The notes under the pieces: generated by a model
What the model was told of the DNA's origin: nothing
The model's database searches: none
The model's input: the letters and a program-made list of their open reading frames with translations, nothing else
NCBI GenBank assembly: GCA_014584345.1
Contig: JACTNB010000033.1
Location: 333,849 to 397,848, forward strand
Source of the DNA: Planctomycetota bacterium
GTDB lineage: Bacteria > Planctomycetota > Planctomycetia > Planctomycetales > Planctomycetaceae
DNA length: 64,000 nucleotides
Reading direction: 5' to 3'
Shown here: one piece after another, positions 20,030 to 28,587 of the stretch
Position numbering within the stretch: the first letter of the stretch is position 1
Layout of the letters: every line of letters starts with the position of its first letter
Translations under genes and position numbers: made by a program

Positions 20030-21955
20030 TCATTCGGGAGATTCCGCAGGCGGAAAACCGGGGGATGCCGTCCAGGAGGCGGTAGGTGTCTGTTTTTCAA
20101 AATCCCAGAATTGAATCAGACCATCGAGATTCCCCACCGCAAAGTGATGGGGCTCTGGCAAGGCCACGAGGCTGGCAGGCCAGGTTCCCTGCACGGTCAA
20201 CTCCCGCAGGAGTTTGCCATCGCCCGTGTGGTGAAGCCGCAGTTTTCCGTCGGCACACAGGGAGAGCATCTGGCCATCGGCCAGTCGCAGCAGTTGCTGT
20301 ATGTCTCCGCCGAAGCCGCCGATCTGGCGGAGTTCCTTGCCGGTGTGGATATCCCATAGGCGGAGGCGTCGATCGGCCCCCGCGCTGACAGCGGTTTTAC
20401 CATCGGCAAGCAGCGTGACCAACGCGACGGACTCGCCGTGACCGTTGAAGGTTTGCAGCAACTTTCCGCCGCGGGCATCGAACACCTTGGCCATTTTGTC
20501 TCGACTGGCGGTTACAATTCGCAGTCCATCCGGGGACCAGTCAAGGTCGCGAATCCAATCCGCATGATCGTGGATGCTTAATTCCTCCTGGCCCGTCTGG
20601 ACGTTGAACACATGTAGGGAACGATCGGCCCCCGCCGTCGCCAGTCGCGTTCCGTCGGGTGAAAAGCGGGCGCGGAACACTGTATCGTCGCTGGCCAGAA
20701 CGTCCGCCAGCAGACGGCCCTCCTGGACATCGAACACCTTCACTTCCCCCCACAAGCCAGGAGTCCCACCCGCGACAACCAGGCGGCGACCATCGGGATG
20801 AAAATGCAGATCGTGAACGCGCTCGGCAAAATTCGGAATACGGCGGACGAGCCGCCGATCGGCCAGGGACCAGACAAGCACCTCGTGGTAGCCCGAACTG
20901 GCCAGCAGTTGCCGGCTTGGTTCGATAGCAAGCACCGTTACGGAGACCGGCGCGGGATAGACCTCGGGAGGCATCGGCTGCGGGCGGGGAGGCATGATGC
21001 GGATCAGTGGCGCGGACGCGGCGACCTGGCGATCAAGCCGGGCGCCGCGGTTGATCCATTGTTTAATCAACTCGAGTTGTTCCGACGTGAGCGGATCGGC
21101 GTCCTTGGGCATGGAACCGTCCGCCAGCAGCAGATACAACGGCGAATTCGCGGCATCGCCGGGGATGATCGTCATTCCCGATTCTCCCGCCGACATCAGC
21201 GCCTCGTGCGTGGCCATGTTATACCCCCCCTTGCTGGTGCGATGGTTGTGGCAGGGGAGGCACCGTTCGTGGAAAATCGGGGCAATCCGTTCGCGGAAGG
21301 AAATCCATTCCCCCGCCTGTTCCAGCAAGGTTTGAATCTTGTCGTGATGCCCTTCGCGCTGCCGATGGAACGCCTCGATTTGAGTCTGGTCCTCTTGCAA
21401 ACGCGATTCCACCTGGGCCAGGCTATGTTCCGTGGTCCGGGCTTGCGCCTGCAGACCTTCCAGGCGGGTCGTCAATCCGGGCAGCTTCGTGTTCAACGCG
21501 GCGGCTCCATCGGCCTTGGCTTTTTCCGCGGTGGTTTGTGCCGCGCGGGCCGCTTCCAGTTGTTTTTCCGCGGCTTCGAATTTTTTTTTCGCTTCCTCGA
21601 GTTCCTTGCGCGCAACCTCGAACGCCTGCAGGGCGAGTTTCTGTTGCTGCATCGCCTCGGCAACGGCTTTTTGATTTTTCTCGACATCGTTTCTCAACCC
21701 CAGCGCCGCCTGTTCGGTTTCGCGGATCGCCTTGGTGAATGCGTGCAATTGCAACTTGAGTTCCGTCGCCTCGCGCCGCGTTTTTGCCATGCGATCGCTC
21801 AATTCCCGTTCGCGTAGACGGGTCTCGTCGATTTTTGCATCCAGTTGCTGAATTTCCTGCTGGATGGGCGTGGGGTCCGCGGCATACAACGCCGCCGTCA
21901 GGCAACACAGGAAAGGCAGCAGGCAAACAGATTTCCGTGGAAAGGGACACCACAT
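20030..21955 (-). CDS. PSCyt1 cytochrome / coiled-coil / WD40 repeat protein
   Basis: About 641 residues. A signal peptide (SVCLLPFLCCLTAALYAADP) is followed by a long coiled coil of roughly 170 residues rich in Glu, Lys, Ala and Gln. Next is a PSCyt1-type heme domain (CLPCHNHRTSKGGYNM, later GSMPKDADPLTSEQLELIKQ). The C-terminal half is a WD40 beta-propeller with repeated units such as HDLHFHPDGRRLVVAGG, RARFSPDGTRLATAGADRSL and DLDWSPDGLRIVTASRDKMA. It is likely extracytoplasmic and may carry electrons or scaffold partners; its reaction is unknown. The start at 21955 puts the signal at the N-terminus; a GTG at 22015 overlaps the upstream gene's stop and is an alternative. Last gene of a three-gene operon. 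Confidence 0.93.
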   Translation of the reverse strand: MWCPFPRKSVCLLPFLCCLTAALYAADPTPIQQEIQQLDAKIDETRLRERELSDRMAKTRREATELKLQLHAFTKAIRETEQAALGLRNDVEKNQKAVAEAMQQQKLALQAFEVARKELEEAKKKFEAAEKQLEAARAAQTTAEKAKADGAAALNTKLPGLTTRLEGLQAQARTTEHSLAQVESRLQEDQTQIEAFHRQREGHHDKIQTLLEQAGEWISFRERIAPIFHERCLPCHNHRTSKGGYNMATHEALMSAGESGMTIIPGDAANSPLYLLLADGSMPKDADPLTSEQLELIKQWINRGARLDRQVAASAPLIRIMPPRPQPMPPEVYPAPVSVTVLAIEPSRQLLASSGYHEVLVWSLADRRLVRRIPNFAERVHDLHFHPDGRRLVVAGGTPGLWGEVKVFDVQEGRLLADVLASDDTVFRARFSPDGTRLATAGADRSLHVFNVQTGQEELSIHDHADWIRDLDWSPDGLRIVTASRDKMAKVFDARGGKLLQTFNGHGESVALVTLLADGKTAVSAGADRRLRLWDIHTGKELRQIGGFGGDIQQLLRLADGQMLSLCADGKLRLHHTGDGKLLRELTVQGTWPASLVALPEPHHFAVGNLDGLIQFWDFEKQTPTASWTASPGFPPAESPE

Positions 21956-22011
21956 CGAACGTCTCTCCAAAAAACGAGAACGCGGGAAACGGGAGACGGA
22001 GGAAAAAACAT

Positions 22012-23406
22012 TCACGCGAAAATATCCGTGATAGCTTTCCCCGCGATCGCCAGGGGGCGATTCGCGCGATCATAAACTTCCGTGGCCGGATTAATCCCCA
22101 GCAACGTATACATGGTGGCCGCCAGATCCTCCGGCTTGACAGGATGTTTGTCGGGAAACATGCCGTCGGCATCGGAGGCACCGTAAACGTGCCCCCCCTT
22201 GACGCCTCCCCCCGCCAGCAACGCGGTGTAACATTGGGGCCAGTGATCCCGGCTTTGGTTTTTATTGATCCTCGGCGTCCGTCCAAATTCCCCCATCCAG
22301 AGCACCAGCGTTTCGTCCAGCAAGCCGCGCGAATCCAGATCATCCAGGAGCGTGGGCAAGGTCTGGTCCGTCATCGGATGCTGATACTTATCGACGATTT
22401 GAAACATGCGTGTATCATCGAACCCATGGGTATCCCAACCCCCTTCGTTCACGCGCCGCCCACCAATGGATCGGGAATAATAGACCGTGACAAACTTCAC
22501 GCCCGCTTCCACCAGTCGCCGGGCCAGCAGGCAGCTTTGCCCATACGTGGTGCGACCATAGCGATCCCGCAGGTCCGGAGGTTCGCTTTCGACATCAAAT
22601 GCTTCGCGCACACGAGGGGATGTCAGCATCGCAATGGCTTTTTCATAATAATCGTCGAAGCCGCGGACCTGGAGCGATCGTTCAAGCAAGCCCGCCTGTT
22701 CATCCACCAGCCGCTGTAATTCACGCCGCCGTTGCATGCGACCATATTCCAGATCGCTGGGCAGGGACAACTCGGGCAACCTGAACCCGGCCTGATTCGG
22801 ATCGTGCGTGAAGAACAAGGGATCGTGCCGCTTCCCCAGAAAGCTGCCGTGCTGTCCCGGCGTGATGGAACCGTCGGATATGGAATACGGATACGAGACA
22901 AAGGTGGGCATCTCCCCATTGTTGGGGGCCAGCTTGTCGACAACGGAACCATAGGCCGGCCACAGATCCAGCGAATCCCGCAAACGCTGGTCATCGCTGG
23001 GAGGAGCATGCCCCGAAAGGGCGTAATACCCCGCGGAATTGTGATTCTTCATGGTGTGGGTCATGCTGCGAATCAGCGTGACCTTATCCATCCGCTTGGC
23101 CATCTCCGGGAAATGTTCACAGATCGGCAGCCCGGGGACAACGGTCGGAATCGGCTTCAAGGGGCCACGGATTTCCGCCGGAGCCTCCGGTTTCATGTCG
23201 AATGTATCCACATGACTGGGGCCGCCCCACTGGAACAGGAAGATCACATGCTTGGCCCGTGCCAGGGGGGCGTCCCCCTGTTCAGCAGCACGCAGCAGCG
23301 TGGGCAAGTTCAACCCCAGCATTCCCAGACCACCAATTTTGATGGCATGTCGCCGTGAAAGCTCCTGGCGGCAAAACTCCTGGCAGGCGGAGAGTTTTTG
23401 TCTCAT
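22012..23406 (-). CDS. DUF1501 domain protein
   Basis: This 464-residue protein is the middle gene of a minus-strand operon. The N-terminus has a twin-arginine-like signal (LSRRHAIKIGGLGMLGLNLP) and continues with KHVIFLFQWGGPSHVDTFDM, the family's opening motif. Later landmarks are SMTHTMKNHNSAGYYALSG, WDTHGFDD, LVLWMGEFGRTPRIN, DHWPQCYTALLAGGGVKGG and VYGASDADG. It belongs to a different DUF1501 branch from the two proteins at 2847 and 7717: histidine-rich positions differ and the C-terminus reads YTLLGINPATEVYDRANRPL. It follows the PSD1-type gene by 85 bases and abuts the WD40 gene. Likely exported; activity unknown. Confidence 0.93.
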   Translation of the reverse strand: MRQKLSACQEFCRQELSRRHAIKIGGLGMLGLNLPTLLRAAEQGDAPLARAKHVIFLFQWGGPSHVDTFDMKPEAPAEIRGPLKPIPTVVPGLPICEHFPEMAKRMDKVTLIRSMTHTMKNHNSAGYYALSGHAPPSDDQRLRDSLDLWPAYGSVVDKLAPNNGEMPTFVSYPYSISDGSITPGQHGSFLGKRHDPLFFTHDPNQAGFRLPELSLPSDLEYGRMQRRRELQRLVDEQAGLLERSLQVRGFDDYYEKAIAMLTSPRVREAFDVESEPPDLRDRYGRTTYGQSCLLARRLVEAGVKFVTVYYSRSIGGRRVNEGGWDTHGFDDTRMFQIVDKYQHPMTDQTLPTLLDDLDSRGLLDETLVLWMGEFGRTPRINKNQSRDHWPQCYTALLAGGGVKGGHVYGASDADGMFPDKHPVKPEDLAATMYTLLGINPATEVYDRANRPLAIAGKAITDIFA

Positions 23407-23491
23407 GATTTGATACTCGCTACGTGTCTCGGGGCTTGGCTTCGGTTCGGCAGGAAGGCTCGGAACCAGGCCGGCGTGGCCGTCGGGCGGA

Positions 23492-25810
23492 TTAATTTCG
23501 AAATAGCAGTTCCTTGGCGTTCAGAATCGCCCAAGTCAAATCCTCGAGCACCAGCCGAGGATTCTCGCTACGTTCCATCTGCTCCAGCAGGATTTGCCGT
23601 TCCCGTGGTGTCGCGGGACGCGAGAGCACGGTCCAAAACAATTCGTCGATGATTTCCGGATGCGTCCGGTTTGAACTCAGCAATGCCCCCAACCGGTTTT
23701 GGGGATGCTTCAATCTCTCGTGCAGACTGGCGCCTCCCACCAGACTCAAGGCCTGGCCCAGCGTGGCTTCGTCGCTCCGTTCGCATTCGCACGACAACAA
23801 TCGCTCCGGCTTGCCGAACAGGCGGAGAAAAGCGTCTCCCTCGGCCAGTGTCCGCCGGACGCGTTCCACTCCCGCGACTTCACCCGCAGTGGTACCGGCA
23901 GGGTAGCCTTCGAACTTGGCAGGTATGCCCAGTGTTTGCGACTGTGCATCGAGAATCTGCTCGGCAGTCAACCGTCGCACGACCGCGCGGGCATACAAAT
24001 GTTCGTCGTAGCTGGTTTCGTCGATATCCGCGGAGGGGAGAACCGAAGAGAGTTGATAGGTCCGCGAAAGCACAATCGTGCGGACCAGATGTTTCGTGCT
24101 GAAGTTATGCTGTATCAGTTCCTCCGTGAGCCGCTTCAGCAGTTCGGGGTGCGAGGCTGGATTAGTGTCTCGTAAATCGTCGATCGGCTCCACCAGCCCC
24201 CGTCCCATCACGTGATACCAGATGCGGTTGGTTTGCGCGGTTGCGAACAACCGGTTTTCGGAACTCGCCAGCCAGTCCGCCAGTTGTTCCAGGCGATCGC
24301 CATCGACCGCGCGGGAATCTCCCAGAAAACGAGGCGTGGCGGGTTGCCCCGTACGAGGGTTCTTGATCGGCTTCCCTTCCTTGACGAGTACGATTTGCTC
24401 GCCCACGAATTCGTGGCTGTCGAGTTTATCCTTCCGCTCGTTCTTGACGATCTCGTAATCCAGGTCGGTAAACAGCGCGGTCCAGTTGTAATATTCATCC
24501 TGCGACCAGCGGTCGAACGGATGATTGTGACATTTCGCGCATTGCAAACGAACTCCCAGGAACACCTGCGCAATGGTTTCCGAACGCACAAACGGTTCCC
24601 GATGCGCACGCCAGAAATTGGCCGGAGGATTGGCGTACGTGCTCCCCCGGGAGGCAATCAACTGCTGCACAAACTGATTCAACGGGCGATCCGTGGCGAA
24701 ACTTTCCTTCAACCACGCATGCAGCAGCTCCACCCCCTTGGCATCCAGCGTTTTTTCCTCGTTGCGTATCAGATCGGACCATTTCTGCGCCCAACGGGCC
24801 GAGAATTCCGGACGTTCCAGTAGCCGATCCACCAGGCTGGCCTGCTTCTCGGGAGACGTATCCGCAACGTACGCCCGGGCCTCTTCGGCTGTTGGCAAGA
24901 CGCCCAGCAGATCGAGATAAACCCGCCTCAAGAAGACATGCTCTTCCGCTGGTGGCGCGGGATTAATCCGCAACTGCCGCAATCGGGCAAAGACAATCTC
25001 GTCGATAAAGTTATTCTCGGGAGGAGACTGCCAGACAAACTCGGGATGGGCCGGGCGATAGGCCACGCGTACCGGGAACTGCCCCGCCAGATAACGCACC
25101 AGTACAGTGACAACTCCCGGCTCCGAAAAGCGGACGGTCCCTTCCGCGGTGACATGCACGCGCGGATCACTCGGCTCAAAGACTGCCAATCGCGTCACAT
25201 CCCGGTGCGTTCCATCGGAAAAATGGGCGGTTACGGCCAGAGAGAGTTCCCGCTTGGGATGCCACAAAACGGAGTCCGCCGGTTCCACCCGCAAATGCGT
25301 GACCACGGGAGCCTGGGCGTTATGTCGGACAAGTCCCCCTGTTATCCAGGATCGCAAAATTTCGAATTCGGGCGAGTCACTGGAAAACCTTTTCCCCCCT
25401 TCATGCGGAATGGATCCCGTCGCCTTGCGCAACAGCAGGCTCTGTTCCGGCTCCAGGCGATTCACGCGACGTCCGAAATCCGCCTGGACCAATTGCACGT
25501 AATCGAACTCGGGGTCTTGTCCGCGCAGGGAAAGAAAAAAGCCCCCCTTCCCGTTGACATTCCCGTGGCATGTCCCCGCGTTGCAGCCCCCTTTCGAGAG
25601 CGTGGCCATCACATCGCGTTCAAACGTCACGCTGCCCGCATCCGCACCGCAGGCCCAATTTTCTGCGATGCCGCCAACTACCAGGCAAGCCAGCAGGCCG
25701 AGGCACCACCAGGAAACACGTCGGGAACGAGTCAAAAAAACAAAATCGGCGCAACGAGAGACAAGCGGGACAGTTTCAGCGGAATCGACCCGTAAAAGAG
25801 GCGGTATCAT
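23492..25810 (-). CDS. DUF1549/DUF1553 protein with Ig-like domain and atypical CX4CH site
   Basis: About 772 residues. A hydrophobic signal segment (WWCLGLLACLVVGGIAENWA) leads into a short cytochrome-like region where the cysteines are spaced CNAGTCH (CX4CH) rather than CXXCH. Next is a bacterial Ig-like (BIG2) domain (LAVTAHFSDGTHRDVTRLAV), then DUF1549 (FLRRVYLDLLGVLPTAEEAR, QCAKCHNHPFDRW) and DUF1553 (HYVMGRGLVEPIDDLRDTNP-like segment, SHPELLKRLTEELIQ). The start at 25810 keeps the signal near the N-terminus; the frame is open to 25939. First gene of the operon with the DUF1501 and WD40 genes, downstream of tandem TGATA dyads. Probably periplasmic; function unknown. Confidence 0.92.
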   Translation of the reverse strand: MIPPLLRVDSAETVPLVSRCADFVFLTRSRRVSWWCLGLLACLVVGGIAENWACGADAGSVTFERDVMATLSKGGCNAGTCHGNVNGKGGFFLSLRGQDPEFDYVQLVQADFGRRVNRLEPEQSLLLRKATGSIPHEGGKRFSSDSPEFEILRSWITGGLVRHNAQAPVVTHLRVEPADSVLWHPKRELSLAVTAHFSDGTHRDVTRLAVFEPSDPRVHVTAEGTVRFSEPGVVTVLVRYLAGQFPVRVAYRPAHPEFVWQSPPENNFIDEIVFARLRQLRINPAPPAEEHVFLRRVYLDLLGVLPTAEEARAYVADTSPEKQASLVDRLLERPEFSARWAQKWSDLIRNEEKTLDAKGVELLHAWLKESFATDRPLNQFVQQLIASRGSTYANPPANFWRAHREPFVRSETIAQVFLGVRLQCAKCHNHPFDRWSQDEYYNWTALFTDLDYEIVKNERKDKLDSHEFVGEQIVLVKEGKPIKNPRTGQPATPRFLGDSRAVDGDRLEQLADWLASSENRLFATAQTNRIWYHVMGRGLVEPIDDLRDTNPASHPELLKRLTEELIQHNFSTKHLVRTIVLSRTYQLSSVLPSADIDETSYDEHLYARAVVRRLTAEQILDAQSQTLGIPAKFEGYPAGTTAGEVAGVERVRRTLAEGDAFLRLFGKPERLLSCECERSDEATLGQALSLVGGASLHERLKHPQNRLGALLSSNRTHPEIIDELFWTVLSRPATPRERQILLEQMERSENPRLVLEDLTWAILNAKELLFRN

Positions 25811-26148
25811 GGCAATTTCCCGATCTCTGTGGAGGACGGCGGGAGGAATTATTCGGGAGGGCCTTGCAGCGAATACCACAAACACTCCGCACTCCGCCGG
25901 ACGTTGTTTTCCGGGAGACGACCAGGAGTCTGCTTGCACGATTCGTTCGCAAGGTTGATATCGGCATCAGTGGAGTTGATATCGGTATCAATTGATAAGT
26001 ATCGCAGCCGCTTCCCATGCTCGCAACCCTCAATTCCAGGAATCGCCGCCGCGATTGCCAATCGCTGCGGGGCGGCGATACAACCGCGCACCCGGGTTGC
26101 CTGGCAACAACCGGGACGCGCGAGCGCATGGTGGTGATTCCAGCCAAC
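25811..26148. other. Promoter region of the third PSD1 operon
   Basis: No gene is supported in this 338-base interval. It lies between the stop of the hydrolase gene and the start of the PSD1-type operon, both on the minus strand, and contains the tandem dyads listed separately. Confidence 0.5.
25954..25997. promoter_or_regulatory. Tandem TGATA dyads, candidate operator
   Basis: Two 16-base direct repeats, GTTGATATCGGCATCA at 25954-25969 and GTTGATATCGGTATCA at 25975-25990, are spaced exactly 21 bases apart, two turns of the helix. Each contains a dyad TGATA-N4-TATCA (the first with one change). The second overlaps a perfect 12-base palindrome TATCAATTGATA at 25986-25997. They sit about 145-190 bases upstream of the first gene of the minus-strand operon. 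This arrangement is typical of a cooperative repressor or activator site. The regulator is unknown. Confidence 0.5.
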
Positions 26149-27528
26149 TCACCGGGAACGGCTTGCAGTGACCACCGCGCTCGGGGGCGATTTCATTCCC
26201 ACGGTATTCACGGCGATCACCCGGTAGACATGCTGCCTGCCCGGCTCGATTTTCGTATCGGTGTAGCGCATGGGGACCAGCGGTTGGGTGGGAGTGTCGC
26301 TGTATTGCAGCCCCTGGAACAGCGGGCGTCCGAAGGGATTCTTGGGCTGCTCGGGGACGTTGGCCAGGAACTCTCCATCGCGTTCAATGATGAAGTGCGA
26401 GAGTCCACTTTCGAGATCGACCTCCGCTGCCCAGGTCAAATCCTGCCCCTCGACGCGCAGGTTGTTCGGCGTGGGAGGAGCCGTCCGATCGGTCAACGCG
26501 GTATCCTTGACGTATTCCATCCAGGACTGGGCGACTGCTTGATTCGCAAGCCACGTGGCCTGCAACGGATCTCCCGAGTAGGCCGAGGCGGGGAAGGCTT
26601 CCGTGCCCGTCGGCGCGGCGAGCCAGGCATCAGCGGTCGGCATATTGTTGAGCGGTTGGCCAGGAACTTTCGGCAAACGCAAACTCAGACAGGCATCCAG
26701 CCACGGTATGGCAAAATAGCGTTGATTGCCACACTCGTGAGCCGTCAGGGGATCAACCGCAACGCCAATCAGCCCCCCCTTCCCGCGCACTTCGGAAAAG
26801 AACGCTTCATTCGCCGGCCAGACTCCCGCAAAGCGCCCCTCCTTGACCGTCACCCCTTCCTTGGTGCCAGGGTTGCACATCACGGGGACTAGCAGCGCGG
26901 CTTCGGGCAACGTGTGGGCTTTGATCGTAGCCCTTTCCGGGTTCGGCTGTAATAAGGGGACTCCCGAGCGCAACCACGCAGCGGCGACACGTTCCGGATG
27001 CAGCAGCACCATGCCTCCCGCCCAGTGGCCGCCGCCGCTGTGCCCCCACAAGGCCCAGGGAACCGTTGCCAGTTCAGGATGCCCCGACTGCACTCCCAGA
27101 TCGGCCAGCCCGCGCTGAAACGCCTGACTGGAGCCGTTGCGGGGATCGCACCACATCTGGCAGTCCGCCTTGTCAGGCTGTTCATACGCAGGGGACAGCA
27201 AGGCACACGCATGCTTCCTGGCCAATGCCTGCCAGTGCAGATCGTAGGCTCCCGTCAGGCCCGATTTACACGACCCCTCGCCACACCCGTGTTGATGCAC
27301 GATCACCCCCCGCAACGTCTTAACGCCCGGTGGAATCCAAACGGTGTAATTGACCGAATAACTCAATTCCCCTGGTTGCGTCGACGCTTCGTACCGCACA
27401 CGGTAGTAAGGCGGGGCCGCGTCGGGAAAAACATCGTAGGGCGGTTGCTGCGCCATCAGGGAAACAGGCTGACCGCAAAACAGTATCAACAGGCAGCATC
27501 CGACGAAAATCATTCGTGCAATCATCAT
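26149..27528 (-). CDS. Exported alpha/beta hydrolase with C-terminal FN3-like region
   Basis: About 459 residues. A signal peptide (MIFVGCCLLILFCGQPVSLMA) precedes a mature region with the central features of an alpha/beta hydrolase: a strand ending VIVHQHGCGEG (oxyanion region) and the nucleophile elbow WGHSGGGHW. The last roughly 100 residues (PNNLRVEGQDLTWAAEVDLE, QHVYRVIAVNTVGMKSPPSA) look like a fibronectin type III domain. It may be an esterase acting on polymeric or host-derived substrates, but the substrate is not evident. The start at 27528 has AGGA eight bases upstream; a frame extension to 27615 lacks a signal at its N-terminus. Transcribed alone. Confidence 0.82.
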   Translation of the reverse strand: MMIARMIFVGCCLLILFCGQPVSLMAQQPPYDVFPDAAPPYYRVRYEASTQPGELSYSVNYTVWIPPGVKTLRGVIVHQHGCGEGSCKSGLTGAYDLHWQALARKHACALLSPAYEQPDKADCQMWCDPRNGSSQAFQRGLADLGVQSGHPELATVPWALWGHSGGGHWAGGMVLLHPERVAAAWLRSGVPLLQPNPERATIKAHTLPEAALLVPVMCNPGTKEGVTVKEGRFAGVWPANEAFFSEVRGKGGLIGVAVDPLTAHECGNQRYFAIPWLDACLSLRLPKVPGQPLNNMPTADAWLAAPTGTEAFPASAYSGDPLQATWLANQAVAQSWMEYVKDTALTDRTAPPTPNNLRVEGQDLTWAAEVDLESGLSHFIIERDGEFLANVPEQPKNPFGRPLFQGLQYSDTPTQPLVPMRYTDTKIEPGRQHVYRVIAVNTVGMKSPPSAVVTASRSR

Positions 27529-27825
27529 GGTGGTCCTGGGCAAACGTAAGAGTGAAACTTGGCTGGGAGCACGCGAGGAAAATTCGGAAAGTCCCGATCC
27601 CTCCCTACCCTTCAAGCCAGGCTATGCCATTCGTCCACCAGAGTTTACTGGAATTCGCACACGCCAGGAAAGTCTCGGCAGGCCCGGGATGCCGCTGCGA
27701 GGCGACAAGGCGCGGAAGCGATTCCTTCCCTTGTAAGTCACAGCAACCCGGGTTGGCACCGTCCGCTGTATCCTGTGGTCAAGGAACTTTTGCTTGATTC
27801 CCGCCCTGTCAGACCGGCACTGAGA
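27529..27825. other. Intergenic, no gene seen
   Basis: About 297 bases upstream of the alpha/beta hydrolase and downstream of the DUF1801 gene. I see no convincing gene, hairpin or repeat. Confidence 0.4.
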
Positions 27826-28299
27826 TTAGAAGCACGTCTCCCCGGGCAACTCCGATGCCTGTCGCATCCAACCGACCACAAGTTCCTCGTCCCAATGGTC
27901 CTCCTCGTGGATGTGGAAATAACGCACGTCCTTCTGTTTCGACGCGACGGGAGGAACGGGATGTAGCGAAGCACCACGAAAGAACGTCACCTTGACGTAT
28001 TTCGTAATACAGTGAAAGGCGAGGAACCAGCCCCGGCCCTCGATGCCATAAAAGGGGGTGTTCCACCTCACGGCCTTGCGGACGTTGGGCACGGTGCACG
28101 TGATGATGGCGTCAAGGCGGCTCCCCACATCGCGTTTCCAGCCAGGCATGGCGGCAATGTAGGCTTGCACGGGGGCATCGCCATCCCCCTTCGCAATTTG
28201 CGGGTTGCCACCCGAGAGAAGCTTCGGCTGGCCAGCGTCGGGCGTGGCGGCGTCTCGCATTTCACCCCGCGACGACTTCGCGGACTTCTTACGGGCCAT
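27826..28299 (-). CDS. DUF1801 domain protein
   Basis: This 157-residue protein has a basic, flexible N-terminus (ARKKSAKSS) followed by a DUF1801/YdhG-like domain. Recognisable parts are VQAYIAAMPGWKRDVGSRLD, VRKAVRWNTPFYGIEGRGWF and FFRGASLHPVPP. The fold is related to the frataxin-like YdhG group; the biochemical role is unsettled. The start at 28299 is chosen because residues upstream in the same frame belong to a truncated unrelated domain. In that group the DUF1801 gene is often near SRPBCC/AHSA1 genes, which fits the remnant found upstream. Confidence 0.85.
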   Translation of the reverse strand: MARKKSAKSSRGEMRDAATPDAGQPKLLSGGNPQIAKGDGDAPVQAYIAAMPGWKRDVGSRLDAIITCTVPNVRKAVRWNTPFYGIEGRGWFLAFHCITKYVKVTFFRGASLHPVPPVASKQKDVRYFHIHEEDHWDEELVVGWMRQASELPGETCF

Positions 28300-28347
28300 T
28301 GCGTTCACTTCTCTCTCGAATGTCTGACGGCCCGCAGGACTTTTACT

Positions 28348-28520
28348 CCAATCGGGTTCGACCACGCGCGGCAATATTTTCAGAGACTCTTGCCACCCCA
28401 GATAGCAGAACTCCACGGGGATTGACTCCGGAATCCCGGACTGGCAGATATTCACTTCGGTGCCGCAGGCCACGGTGCGCAGTTCGATGGTAACCTGCTT
28501 CCACGCCACGCGACTGATCG
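28348..28520 (-). pseudogene. Truncated AHSA1/SRPBCC domain remnant
   Basis: In the frame of the DUF1801 gene, the upstream codons encode the last third of an AHSA1-type SRPBCC domain: TIELRTVACGTEVNICQSGI, then CYLGWQESLKILPRVVEPD. The first roughly 90 residues of such a domain are missing. The similarity stops immediately at the T-run of the neighbouring gene's terminator. The reading frame stays open into DUF1801, so a short fusion protein is possible, but the incomplete fold argues for a deletion scar. Confidence 0.6.
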
Positions 28521-28521
28521 C

Positions 28522-28560
28522 AAAAAAACAGGACGTTCCCCGTAACTGGAGAACGTCCTG
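28522..28560 (-). terminator. Rho-independent terminator of the 28588 gene
   Basis: On the minus strand a perfect 10-bp stem (CAGGACGTTC pairs with GAACGTCCTG, at 28529-28538 and 28551-28560) with a 12-base loop is followed by seven T residues at 28522-28528. It sits 28 bases after the stop of the predicted outer-membrane protein gene. Confidence 0.9.
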
Positions 28561-28587
28561 GATAAATTCAACACTCAACGGGTTAGG

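Noticed and set aside
20798..21817. Plus-strand frame opposite the WD40 gene
   Set aside because: It is Arg- and Gly-rich with no domain; the minus-strand gene has a signal peptide, heme site and WD40 repeats.
27826..28578. A genuine SRPBCC-DUF1801 fusion protein
   Set aside because: The SRPBCC part lacks most of its fold and starts inside a neighbour's terminator; a remnant is simpler.
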